A stretch of 22,122 bases of DNA from an uncultured euryarchaeote (GTDB lineage Archaea; Thermoplasmatota; Poseidoniia; Poseidoniales; Thalassarchaeaceae): assembly GCA_937876055.1 (NCBI GenBank), contig CALEIW010000016.1, positions 1 to 22,122 of the forward strand. Direction: 5' to 3'. The notes below the pieces were generated by a model. The model did no database searches. It saw only the letters and a list, made by a program, of their open reading frames with translations, and was not told the DNA's origin. Below, in pieces: positions 1 through 7,872 of the stretch; the first letter of the stretch is position 1, and every line of letters begins with the position of its first letter. Position numbers and translations under genes: made by a program.

Positions 1-1400
1 GTGGAGCAGCAGGTGGTGGATTCTCTCAGGTATTGCCAATGGAGGAAATTAACCTGCACTTTACTGGAGACCTACACGCTGTAACAATGGCTCACAACCT
101 ATGTTCTGCTATGCTTGACAATCACCTTCACCGAGGAAATAATTTGGATTTAGATCTAAACCGAATCCTATGGCCACGTGTCATAGATATGAATGACCGA
201 AGTCTACGTGAGGTAACAGTCGGACTTGGAGGAAAGGCCAATGGAATCGTCCGAACAGAGAGGTTCGATATTACTGCAGCAAGCGAAGTCATGGCGATTC
301 TAGTTCTTTCAAAGGACTACGCTGACCTTCGCGCAAGGCTGGGTAGAATTGCAATCGGTGTATCAACAGATGGCGGCCTAGTGACTGCTGAAGATTTGGG
401 TTGCGCTGGTGCAATGGCACTTCTTCTGAGAAATGCTTTGTTACCTAATTTAGTTCAAACACTAGAGGGAGATCCAGCCTTCATACACGGCGGACCATTT
501 GCAAACATCGCTCACGGAAATTCCTCAATCATTGGAGATTCGCTTGCATTATCTTGCGCTGATTACGTAGTCACAGAGGCCGGTTTTGGAGCCGATATGG
601 GCGCTGAGAAGGCTCTGCAAATTAAAGCACAGGCCGCTGGAAAAGTACCAGATTGTTTAGTTCTCAATGTAACTGTGCGTGCGATGAAATTGCATGGAGA
701 TGGATTCTCTACCGGCGGAGGAAAAAGGCCTCCAAAGGAGGAATTAGAAGCAGAGAATGTCGAAGCGACTAGAGCCGGCGCGGCAACGAATCTACGCCGA
801 CACGTCCGCAACCTATCTTCGACTAATGTTCCTGTGGTAGTCTCCATCAATCGATTTGCCAGCGATACAGATGCCGAAATCGAGGCTATCCGTGAGGAGG
901 CAGTTGCCGCTGGTGCAAGAGATGTTGTTGTCTTCGAAGGACATGCAAAAGGTGGGGAAGGTGCAGTCGCTCTTGCAGATGCTGTAGTCGAAGCTTGTGC
1001 ATCTCATGATGCAGCAGGCAGGCCTTATGACCCAATAGTTGAGCCTGGAATGCCTGCTGATCAAACAATTCTTCGAGTTGCAACTAATGTATACGGCGCT
1101 CATACCGTTGATTTTTCTCCTGAAGCCCACAAGACCCTCGAATCATTACGAGAATGGGGTCTTGAGAATCTGCCAGTATGCATGGCAAAGACTCAGTATT
1201 CATTTAGTCACGAACCTACAGAATTAGGTGCACCGACTGGATTTACCCTTCCAATTCGTGAATTGAGATTAAATTCAGGTGCAGGATTCATCGTCGCAGT
1301 TTGCGGTTCGATGATGACAATGCCTGGTTTACCAATTCGCCCTGCGGCCATGGACATGGACATGGACGATGATGGCCGACTGACTGGCGTTTTCAGTTGA
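1..1400 (+). CDS. fhs: Formate--tetrahydrofolate ligase, 5'-truncated by the window edge
   Basis: This enzyme joins formate to tetrahydrofolate using ATP and gives 10-formyl-THF for one-carbon metabolism in the cytoplasm. The reading frame is open from the first full codon at position 3, and about 465 residues are visible. The family is usually about 555 residues, so roughly the first 90, including the P-loop, lie outside the window. Visible family marks are a Gly-rich stretch followed by PMEEINLHFTGD near the left edge, an FGADMGAEK stretch in the middle, and a C-terminal MTMPGLPIRPAA followed by an acidic DMDMDDDG run and GVF at the end. The in-frame ATG at 39 is internal to a conserved motif and is not the start. 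Pelota follows 13 nt downstream on the same strand, so the two are probably co-transcribed. The family is commonest in bacteria and present in some archaea. The identification is secure; transfer from bacteria is an inference. Confidence 0.95.
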   Translation, partial: GAAGGGFSQVLPMEEINLHFTGDLHAVTMAHNLCSAMLDNHLHRGNNLDLDLNRILWPRVIDMNDRSLREVTVGLGGKANGIVRTERFDITAASEVMAILVLSKDYADLRARLGRIAIGVSTDGGLVTAEDLGCAGAMALLLRNALLPNLVQTLEGDPAFIHGGPFANIAHGNSSIIGDSLALSCADYVVTEAGFGADMGAEKALQIKAQAAGKVPDCLVLNVTVRAMKLHGDGFSTGGGKRPPKEELEAENVEATRAGAATNLRRHVRNLSSTNVPVVVSINRFASDTDAEIEAIREEAVAAGARDVVVFEGHAKGGEGAVALADAVVEACASHDAAGRPYDPIVEPGMPADQTILRVATNVYGAHTVDFSPEAHKTLESLREWGLENLPVCMAKTQYSFSHEPTELGAPTGFTLPIRELRLNSGAGFIVAVCGSMMTMPGLPIRPAAMDMDMDDDGRLTGVFS

Positions 1401-1413
1401 TGGAAGTGAAGAT

Positions 1414-2472
1414 TTGCGACAACTGAAGGCCTCAGATGAAGGGGTCAGACTTCGTATTGATGACGCCGATGACCTCTGGACTCTGGCTCAGATTTGTCGA
1501 GTTGGTTCCAATCTTGGTATGTTGTCACATCGACGCGATTCAACAACTGGAACTCAGGAAGGAGGTCGTTCTAAGTCCGCCGAAAGAAAGCCGATGTGGA
1601 TTGAGATCGAAGTTTCAGAATGTGCCTTCCAACCATTCACTGAGAACCTCAGGGTTCACGGAGTTATTTCTGAGGCGAAAATCGATATCGGCTCTCATCA
1701 TACACATCTGGTATCACCAGGTGATGAAGTGGAAATCTCGTTCGAAGGTGGTCTGCCAGAGGTTGACCGAGAATTGGTCAAGTCTGCTTTAGCAGCGGGA
1801 ACTCAACCTAAGGCAGGATTGTTGGTAGTAGAGAGTGATGAGGTATTGATTTTCGAAGTCTCAGGCCACGGAATCAGAGACCTTTCTTCATTTTCAATGC
1901 GAGGCGGAGGCAAGCGTGCTGACGATTCTACCGGAGTTCGTCGCGGCTTCTTTGAAAGAGTAGCACGTGAGACCAAGATGGTTTTCCCTGATCAAATGCC
2001 GCTGGTAATTTGTGGGCCAGGGATGGCCCGAGAGCAATTCCAAGGAATGTTGAGAGCGATTGGAGCGGAGAATCAAATTCACAATGTTGCTACTTCGATT
2101 GGTGGTCGCCCCGCCGCTAATGAGGTTTTAGCAGGTGGCGCAGCTGACGCGGTTTTGGGTGAACATGAATTGGTTCGACAAGTACGCGCAATCGAAGATG
2201 GTCTAACTCGAATTTCGACCAATGGAGCCGTGTCCTATGGATTGAATACAATAGAAGAAGCCGCTGAACAAGGTGCCGTTGAGGTACTTGTTGTAGACGC
2301 ATCCTTGCTTCGCTCAGATGATAGGGCAATTAGGTCTAGGTGGGATGGAATAACCACTGCAGTCACAACTAATCGAGGAGATGTAATACAAGCCTCGGTT
2401 GAACATGATGCAGGCCAACAACTCCTCGGCATGGGTGGCGCCATCGCTTTGTTGCGCTGGAAGGTAGATTAA
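1414..2472 (+). CDS. pelA: Pelota (Dom34), archaeal mRNA surveillance and ribosome rescue factor
   Basis: Pelota is an eRF1 paralogue that enters the A site of stalled ribosomes and promotes subunit splitting together with ABCE1. It belongs to no-go decay and ribosome rescue. The protein has 352 residues, the normal archaeal length. The N-terminal Sm-like domain shows DDLWTLAQI near residues 19-27, a basic variable loop around 40-60, and an FQPFTENLRVHGVI segment typical of the family. The central domain contains LVICGPGM, and the C-terminal domain contains VEVLVVDASLL. No GGQ motif is seen, as expected for pelota rather than eRF1. The start is a TTG at 1414, because the translation then begins exactly as archaeal homologues do (MRQLKASDEG) and no in-frame ATG fits. 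The next gene starts on the base after the stop codon, which implies translational coupling. Confidence 0.93.
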   Translation: MRQLKASDEGVRLRIDDADDLWTLAQICRVGSNLGMLSHRRDSTTGTQEGGRSKSAERKPMWIEIEVSECAFQPFTENLRVHGVISEAKIDIGSHHTHLVSPGDEVEISFEGGLPEVDRELVKSALAAGTQPKAGLLVVESDEVLIFEVSGHGIRDLSSFSMRGGGKRADDSTGVRRGFFERVARETKMVFPDQMPLVICGPGMAREQFQGMLRAIGAENQIHNVATSIGGRPAANEVLAGGAADAVLGEHELVRQVRAIEDGLTRISTNGAVSYGLNTIEEAAEQGAVEVLVVDASLLRSDDRAIRSRWDGITTAVTTNRGDVIQASVEHDAGQQLLGMGGAIALLRWKVD

Positions 2473-3093
2473 ATGGAAACTACCGTTCGAATAGTCGGCT
2501 TTGGTGACTCGGTAGTTTCTGAAGTGTTAGATTCTGTAGATAGCGGGTCTATCGACCGTATCGAGATTCCAGACCTTTCCGATTTCAGTCACGGACAAAT
2601 CGATTGGCGAGGGCGACTAGAAGGTGCTCATTGGCTCGTCTTATCCACATCAACAATCCTTGCAGGAGATAATGCCAAGAGTGCTCAAGGTGCAAGTATG
2701 ACCTTTGCTGAATTCGAAGGCCCTCGAACTGTTATGGTAACGGACATACCATCAGACCCGAGTCGACTTGCTGAAGCTTGGGGATTTGTTATTGAGAGAA
2801 TCCGCCAAATTCACATGCTGTTTTTCACCAAGTCAGCCTTGTCGGCGATAGCAGAAATCGAAGAGATGGATGAATCAGAATTGCTTCGCGAAATCCGATT
2901 AAGAGGAATGACTCCACAAGTTATCGCTTTTGAACCGCAAGAAAATACAGTTGCCATTGAACATTCTTTGGGTAATTATTCTTGCACCCCAAAGGCAGCC
3001 ACAGCTTCGCAATGGCTCGGTAAATACCTCTGTGAACTACCATTGCAAGGACCAGGCTCCGAAGGTATCAAAAATGCCGCAAATCGTTGCTAA
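2473..3093 (+). CDS. Unrecognised 206-aa protein coupled to pelota; possible degenerate PfkB/ribokinase-fold protein
   Basis: The ATG directly follows the pelota TAA with no spacer, so it is surely co-translated with pelota. I do not recognise the family with confidence. The order of segments resembles the second half of PfkB-type sugar kinases: a strand WLVLSTSTIL (about 56-65), a Pro/Asp turn after TVMVTDIPSD, an IHMLFFTKSALSAI segment (about 113-126) like the kinase 'seen as a residue to be recognised' helix, and a C-terminal ATASQWLGKYL helix followed by EGIKNAANR. The GAGD catalytic anion hole that would sit before the last helix is absent, and the N-terminal substrate domain is missing. 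If the resemblance is real, this is a non-catalytic relic. That reading is an inference from pattern alone; the gene itself is well supported by its length and coupling. Confidence 0.75.
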   Translation: METTVRIVGFGDSVVSEVLDSVDSGSIDRIEIPDLSDFSHGQIDWRGRLEGAHWLVLSTSTILAGDNAKSAQGASMTFAEFEGPRTVMVTDIPSDPSRLAEAWGFVIERIRQIHMLFFTKSALSAIAEIEEMDESELLREIRLRGMTPQVIAFEPQENTVAIEHSLGNYSCTPKAATASQWLGKYLCELPLQGPGSEGIKNAANRC

Positions 3094-3207
3094 ATTGGCT
3101 ATTGTTGGAACTATTTTGTAATCGATTTCGATTGTCAAGTCAAACCATCAGCGAATATGCCTTTAGTAGGGACACCACTTCGGCCAACCCTGCGAGGAGC
3201 GAAGCCT

Positions 3208-4374
3208 ATGCCACTCAAACTCGGACCAGCCGGTGTTCCATTGTCCTGTAAGGGGCGAACAATTGTAGAGGGAATGGACGATATCACCGTTCTGGGTTTG
3301 GAGACAATGGAGATCCAAACCGTTCGACAAGTCCAGCCCCATCACTTCGATCAATATTGGCAAGCCGGTATTCTAAGTCACAAGACCGATTTCGAGATGA
3401 ACGTACACGGTCCATACTATGGTGAACTATTGGGTAGTCGCCGTGAGCGCAACCGAACCCTCTCCAAGATGGAGTCGAGTATGCAGGTTGGAAAGATAGT
3501 CAATGCTCGACACATGGTCTGTCACGTTGGCCCCTATGGAGAATATGATCCAGGAACTGAGGCCAACGAGGAGGTTGCGAACATACTTGCTGGAGTTGTA
3601 GAGAGGGTCAAATCAATCTGGGGCCAAGAAGGCGAAGAGGAAGATTACGCAGCCTTCCCTTGGGTACACGAAGCGGAACCAACTTTGGTAGCAGTAGAAA
3701 CCTCAGGACAGCAGGAACTGTGGGGAACTGTAGAAGAAGTTCTAGAGGTCTGCAACCACGTTCCAGGGACTGTTCCAGTGCTGAACATGGCTCATATTCA
3801 CGCAAGAGGCCACGGTCGCCTCAAGACTTCGGAAGACTATGCAGAATTATTTGACCAAGCCCGAGAAACCTTCGGTGGTAAGACGTTCTACTGTCACTTT
3901 GCCGGTGTTGAACACCGAATGGGTAACGCTCAACATTACACCCAGATAAAGAAGTCCGACCTCAAGTTCGAGCCATTCGCAGAATACCTTGCTGAGGAAG
4001 GTGATTGGATGGATATCACAATAATCTCCGACTCACCATTGCTAGAACACGATGCAATGTACATGGTACAACATTACGACAAGGCTCGCCAGAGATTACT
4101 TGAGATTAGAGCACGCGATGAGCGCAGAATGAAACTCGCCGCAGAATCAGGTATCGATGTTGAAGAATTAGAACGTCGCGAGAAGGAACAAGCAGAAGCT
4201 CGCAAGCAATCATTAGATTCCGAAAAGGAGAAGATTGTTGCAGAGATGTCAAAGACTCCTGCTCAAAAGAAAATTGAAGCCAAGAAGGCTGAGAAAAAGC
4301 CAGCCAAGAAGAAGGATGATGGCAAGATGATGTCCTTCGATGATGGCGACGAAGAGTTCGATGACCTCTTCTAA
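3208..4374 (+). CDS. Endonuclease IV-like (AP endonuclease family 2) TIM-barrel protein with a long charged C-terminal tail
   Basis: The opening (LKLGPAGVPLSCKGRTIVEG, then LGLETMEIQTVR) and the spacing of later motifs match the archaeal Nfo-like branch of AP endonucleases, which cut DNA at abasic sites with three metal ions. Candidate metal ligands are H67 (VHGPY), H106 (CHVG), E164 (VETSGQ), H196 and H198 (NMAHIHAR) and H230 (CHFAG). Two positions differ from what I expect: N193 where an Asp is usual, and D275 in SDSP where a Glu is usual. The barrel ends near residue 290. It is followed by about 97 extra residues of Glu/Lys-rich probable coiled coil and an acidic end with FDDG and EFDDLF. 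I start at 3208 because GAGGAG lies 8 nt upstream and the family begins there; an in-frame ATG at 3157 would add 17 residues. The family is secure, nuclease activity is not. Confidence 0.85.
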   Translation: MPLKLGPAGVPLSCKGRTIVEGMDDITVLGLETMEIQTVRQVQPHHFDQYWQAGILSHKTDFEMNVHGPYYGELLGSRRERNRTLSKMESSMQVGKIVNARHMVCHVGPYGEYDPGTEANEEVANILAGVVERVKSIWGQEGEEEDYAAFPWVHEAEPTLVAVETSGQQELWGTVEEVLEVCNHVPGTVPVLNMAHIHARGHGRLKTSEDYAELFDQARETFGGKTFYCHFAGVEHRMGNAQHYTQIKKSDLKFEPFAEYLAEEGDWMDITIISDSPLLEHDAMYMVQHYDKARQRLLEIRARDERRMKLAAESGIDVEELERREKEQAEARKQSLDSEKEKIVAEMSKTPAQKKIEAKKAEKKPAKKKDDGKMMSFDDGDEEFDDLF

Positions 4375-4386
4375 TCAGTAGTAATT

Positions 4387-4462
4387 TGGTGGGACTGGCC
4401 GGACTTGAACCAGCGGCCTCCGCATCTTCAGTGCGGCGCTCTCCCAGCTGAGCTACAGTCCC
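4387..4462 (-). tRNA. tRNA-Phe (anticodon GAA), CCA end encoded
   Basis: On the minus strand a full cloverleaf can be drawn. The acceptor stem is GGGACTG/CAGTCCC with all 7 pairs. The D arm is GCTC/GAGC, the anticodon stem is CCGCA/TGCGG, and the loop CTGAAGA gives anticodon GAA. The variable loop has 5 nt. The T arm is GCTGG/CCGGC with loop TTCAAGT. The discriminator base is A at 4390, followed by CCA at 4389-4387, so the CCA end is genomically encoded. There is no intron. Its 3' end is only 12 nt from the end of the convergent endonuclease IV-like gene. It lies 55 nt downstream of the RNase PH gene on the same strand. Confidence 0.97.
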
Positions 4463-4517
4463 CGTAGCACCTTTGCGATTCCACATTCCCCTTCAATACT
4501 TCTGAGGCGGTATGGTC

Positions 4518-5345
4518 TCATTCAATTCCGTCAAGAACTCTAACTTGCATCTCATTAAGAGAAGCCACACCAGCGGTTGCAGCACCCAGTAATGCATCTA
4601 GTTCTTCTCTAGTGTAGGTGAATTCTTCTCCGGTTCCTTGAACCTCAACGAACTTCCCATCAGCAGTCATTACCACATTCATGTCGACATCTGCATTACT
4701 ATCCAAAATGTAATCCAAATCAGTGTAAACATCACCATCGATTAATCCGACGCTGATCGCTGCAAGATCGTGAGGAATAACTGCATTCTCGTGTGCTACG
4801 GCCTCCTCTGCACTTAGAGTAGGTGCTTGCATACCTGACTTGATTTGGTCGTGATTCAGTCTCTTATCGGCAGGTAAACAGCGTCCTGATGCAATCAACC
4901 TTCTAACACACAAACGCATTGCAATGCCAGCGGCTGTAATCGAAGCACAGCGAGTGCCTCCATCAGCATTCAATACATCACAATCAACAGTAATTGCAAT
5001 TGGGCCAAGGGCCTCTAGGTCGATTGCTCCACGAAGGCTTCTAGCAACCAATCTCTCAATCTCTTGAGTTCGGCCCTTTGCACCACGCCTCTCTCGCTGG
5101 AAGCGCGAATCTGTAGAACCGGGTAGGAGGGAATACTCTGCATGTACCCAACCTCTGTTAGCGTCGCGAGGAAACCATCGAGGAAGTGAAGGAGCCACGG
5201 TTGCACAGGCGAGGACCATAGTCTCTCCTTGACGATACAAAACCGAGGCATCTGCATTCGGTGTGAAGTCTAGAGTGACCTCAATGTCTCGTAGTTTGTC
5301 AGCTGCCCTATCTGTTCCAATGTCTCCGGACTTCATCTTCGCCAT
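4518..5345 (-). CDS. rph: Ribonuclease PH, bacterial type
   Basis: RNase PH is a phosphorolytic 3'-to-5' exoribonuclease that trims tRNA 3' ends as a ring hexamer. The 275-residue protein follows bacterial RNase PH motif by motif: RGWVHAEYSLLPGST (64-78), GRTQEIERL (91-99), a DCDVLNADGGTR stretch (121-132), DLDY (209-212), DVDMNVVMT (219-227) and EVQGT (234-238). It is unlike archaeal exosome Rrp41, which has a different core. It is longer than the usual ~238 residues mainly because of an insertion of about 29 residues within 155-191. A TATA-like ATATT at 5371-5376 lies 26-30 nt upstream of the ATG and no ribosome binding site is seen. tRNA-Phe lies downstream on the same strand and may be co-transcribed. 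The bacterial type in an otherwise archaeal context points to horizontal transfer. Confidence 0.95.
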   Translation of the reverse strand: MAKMKSGDIGTDRAADKLRDIEVTLDFTPNADASVLYRQGETMVLACATVAPSLPRWFPRDANRGWVHAEYSLLPGSTDSRFQRERRGAKGRTQEIERLVARSLRGAIDLEALGPIAITVDCDVLNADGGTRCASITAAGIAMRLCVRRLIASGRCLPADKRLNHDQIKSGMQAPTLSAEEAVAHENAVIPHDLAAISVGLIDGDVYTDLDYILDSNADVDMNVVMTADGKFVEVQGTGEEFTYTREELDALLGAATAGVASLNEMQVRVLDGIE

Positions 5346-5396
5346 GAGTCGGCGGCAATCATTCTCCGTTAATATGTAACGCGGAATTATTCCAGG

Positions 5397-5942
5397 TCAT
5401 TTTCGAGCGTGAGGTGGTCGAAATGAGTCTACGACTGATGGATCTGTAGTGATGTAAGGCCCGCCAATTAAGTCCACACAATATGGCACTGCGGCAAATA
5501 TTTCGTCTAGAATCTCTCTTATCGAACGTGGAGACCCTGGTAAGTTGAGAATCAGAGTTGAACCACGAATGCCAGCAGTTTGTCTAGAAAGAACAGCCGT
5601 AGGGACGTGCTTGAGTGAAATCGCCCGCATCTGTTCACCGAAGCCCGGGAGCATTCTCCCGCAAACCGCTTCTGTTGCCTCTGGCGTAACATCTCTCGGC
5701 GCCGGCCCCGTTCCGCCGGTGGTGATGATGACTGAACATCCCTCATCACATAAATCGATGAGAGCCTGCTCGATAATTTCCTGCTCATCTTCGACGAGTC
5801 TTCTCGAAACATCCCAAGCCGAGGTTAGTGCCTCTTCTAGGAATTGTTTGATTGCAGGTCCACTTCGGTCTTCGTATTCTCCTGCAGTAGCCCTGTCAGA
5901 GGCTGTTAGAATACCGAATCGGCAGGTCTCATCAGCGCTCAT
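5397..5942 (-). CDS. mogA: Molybdopterin adenylyltransferase, MogA type
   Basis: MogA adenylates molybdopterin before molybdenum insertion in cofactor synthesis. The 181 residues follow bacterial MogA almost end to end: GILTASDRATAGEYEDRSG (10-28), TTGGTGPAPRDVTPEAT (74-90), PGFGEQMR (99-106), LSRQ (118-121), LNLPGSP (132-138) and a C-terminal AAVPYC...GGPY region ending in FRPPHARK. These are the MPT-binding and catalytic loops of the MoaB/Mog fold. It resembles bacterial MogA more than the shorter archaeal MoaB. I chose the ATG at 5942 because homology begins there; an in-frame GTG at 5975 would add 11 residues with no family support. No other molybdenum cofactor gene is in the window. It is divergent from RPA across a 238-bp intergenic region, and 51 bp separate it from the RNase PH gene behind it. 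Confidence 0.93.
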   Translation of the reverse strand: MSADETCRFGILTASDRATAGEYEDRSGPAIKQFLEEALTSAWDVSRRLVEDEQEIIEQALIDLCDEGCSVIITTGGTGPAPRDVTPEATEAVCGRMLPGFGEQMRAISLKHVPTAVLSRQTAGIRGSTLILNLPGSPRSIREILDEIFAAVPYCVDLIGGPYITTDPSVVDSFRPPHARK

Positions 5943-6023
5943 CAGAGTTTGACAACAGCGCTGAGATGAAAACACAGTCGGTCATTCATCCTCAATTTCC
6001 GATGAGTATCTTCAAAGACCGTC

Positions 6024-6067
6024 AAGGCTCGTCCACTTATCCCGGAGATGATGTGGTGTCGAGCCTT
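6024..6067. repeat. 8-bp inverted repeat with an inner 4-bp stem between mogA and rpa
   Basis: AAGGCTCG at 6024-6031 is the reverse complement of CGAGCCTT at 6060-6067. Inside the 28-nt spacer CCAC and GTGG can also pair. It sits in the divergent promoter region and could be an operator or a fold in a leader. An 8-bp arm at this spacing is expected by chance several times in a window this size, so the support is weak. Confidence 0.25.
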
Positions 6068-6139
6068 CCCCAACACACACTGAGTAACATCGCTCTGAAG
6101 GATGATTCCGAATGCGCAGCATTCGATCGTTCCCGTGTT

Positions 6140-6180
6140 CATATAGGCTCGATACTTTGCCTCTGAACGTAGGTGAAACG
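6140..6180 (+). promoter_or_regulatory. Probable promoter and ribosome binding site of the RPA operon
   Basis: A TATA-like ATATAGG lies at 6141-6147. Transcription would start about 25 bp later, near 6168. The ribosome binding site AGGTGA at 6171-6176 then sits 4 nt before the ATG at 6181. This pattern fixes the RPA start and predicts a short leader of about 12 nt. Confidence 0.5.
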
Positions 6181-7872
6181 ATGAGTGACGATGGAAGGTA
6201 CGCAACACAGATTGCTGTGGTCAAAGAAGAATGTAAAGACGCAGATGAAACCGAGATAATCAAGGAATTCAAGAGATACGAAGAAGAATTTCTGATACCT
6301 CCTGAAGACGCGCTTCGCTCTGTAATTCGTAAGTTCCAAATTGCTGCTGGTCAAGAAGTATCGACCATTTCTTCTCGCTCACGTCCGGCTATCGCAGAGA
6401 AAAAGGTCACAAAATTCTCTGAATTAAAGGACGATGACAAGAATGTCACTATTGAGGTCGCAGTGGTTTCCTACATCCCAAAGATACAGACCGTTCGAGG
6501 CGAAGAACGTCAGATAGCATATGGTTGGGTCGAGGACAGTCCTTGGGAAGGCGAGCGTGAGCGTTGGGATTTCACTGACTGGGGCGACCACTCTCAGAAT
6601 CTAAGTCCTGGCTCAGTAGTTCGATTGGAAGGAGTTTCAGTAAATTTCTGGAATGACCGCCGCTCGATTAACATCAATCGCCCAAGCCGAGTTACCGTCC
6701 TCAAAGAAGGAGGTCAACCAGTCACCAAGATTTCAGACGAACCGGTTCCAATCTCTGAGGCAGGAGAGGCAGAAGGTATCGTTAGCGTAGTTGCAAGAGT
6801 TCTCTCAAAGAAAGACGATCAAATCGTCAAGAAAGATGGAAGTGGGACACTGGACATTGTTCGGGGCCGATTGGCAGACCCATCCGGCACAATCGGATTC
6901 ATTTCATGGAGAGAATTCAACCATGAGGTTGGCTCGTTAATCAAGATAGACAGAGCACAAATCCGTAGATTCAGAGATACCCCTGAAATCAACATTGGGG
7001 ACTTGACAAAAATCGAGCCCTTCCATGACAGCTCCTTTGCTAGTATGGACGACTTACAATCGGTTAATCGCTCGACTATTTCGGAACTGCGAGACGGAGC
7101 CAGAGACATCGAGATTACTGTGCAGGTAGAAAATTGGCAGGCTCGAACTTTCACCAATGCTGACGGCGAGGAAAGGACTGTTCGTAGCGGCGATGTGATG
7201 GACCCAACCGGCCGTTGCCGTTTGACTTCCTGGGGCGAAATGAGCCCTGAACCTGGAGCCTTCCTTCACCTCAAAGGGGCTAGAGTACAATATTGGCAAG
7301 GTTCTCCTGACTTGGTTATCGATTCGGCAGAACAGGTCATCGATTTATCCGACCCCCCTTGGGATGCAATAGATCCAGCTGACCATTGGGTAGAAGTTGA
7401 CCTGACCGACTTGGTCAATGGTGGTTCTCGCCGCGGAATCAGAACCTCTGGAACCGTCGTTGCCATAGCAAACAATTCTGGAATAATCGAAAGATGTCCT
7501 GAGTGCCGCCGAGTCATGCGAGATGGAGAGTGTGCAGAACATGGCCCTCAGCGTGGAGAAGAAGATGTACGTCTTCGATTCGTTCTCGATGACGGAGTTT
7601 CAAACGCTTCTACTCTGATTGGAAAAGATGCTACTGAAGCGCTTACTGGAATGGATCAGGGACAAATCAGAGATGCCATAGACGCAAGCACACGAGCAGG
7701 ATTTATCGCCACTCTAAGAGAGAGGTACTTAGCGAGAAAATTGCACATTAATGGCCGTGCTATGGTCGATACTCAGGGTGCCATACTGATGGCGGATTCG
7801 GTCGAGGTTGATACTCGAACACCCGAAGAAGCCGCCAATGAAGTCATGGCTCGCTGGGGGGTGGTATTGTGA
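6181..7872 (+). CDS. rpa: Replication protein A, multi-OB-fold single-stranded DNA-binding protein with a zinc finger
   Basis: RPA coats single-stranded DNA in replication and repair. The 563-residue protein has an acidic helical N-terminal domain (about 1-72) and then at least three OB-fold repeats (about 73-172, 187-282 and 300-392). Each has a V-x-V opening strand and a W-G-D or W-G-E type end such as FTDWGDHS and LTSWGEMS. A C-terminal region (about 420-545) contains a zinc finger with C439, C442, C451 and H454 embedded in a fourth OB-like domain. This is the archaeal RPA70/RPA41 architecture. The start is the ATG at 6181, which has AGGTGA just upstream; in-frame codons back to 6112 have no such site. 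The RPA-associated gene begins inside its stop codon, so the two are coupled, as is common for this pair in Euryarchaeota. Confidence 0.92.
   Translation: MSDDGRYATQIAVVKEECKDADETEIIKEFKRYEEEFLIPPEDALRSVIRKFQIAAGQEVSTISSRSRPAIAEKKVTKFSELKDDDKNVTIEVAVVSYIPKIQTVRGEERQIAYGWVEDSPWEGERERWDFTDWGDHSQNLSPGSVVRLEGVSVNFWNDRRSININRPSRVTVLKEGGQPVTKISDEPVPISEAGEAEGIVSVVARVLSKKDDQIVKKDGSGTLDIVRGRLADPSGTIGFISWREFNHEVGSLIKIDRAQIRRFRDTPEINIGDLTKIEPFHDSSFASMDDLQSVNRSTISELRDGARDIEITVQVENWQARTFTNADGEERTVRSGDVMDPTGRCRLTSWGEMSPEPGAFLHLKGARVQYWQGSPDLVIDSAEQVIDLSDPPWDAIDPADHWVEVDLTDLVNGGSRRGIRTSGTVVAIANNSGIIERCPECRRVMRDGECAEHGPQRGEEDVRLRFVLDDGVSNASTLIGKDATEALTGMDQGQIRDAIDASTRAGFIATLRERYLARKLHINGRAMVDTQGAILMADSVEVDTRTPEEAANEVMARWGVVL

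Noticed and set aside
3157..3207. Earlier in-frame ATG for the endonuclease IV-like gene
   Set aside because: The family begins at the later Met, which has GAGGAG 8 nt upstream; the extra 17 residues have no family likeness.
5966..6166. 66-aa plus-strand frame in the mogA-rpa intergenic region
   Set aside because: It has no ribosome binding site, runs through the RPA promoter, and its composition is unlike the neighbouring proteins.
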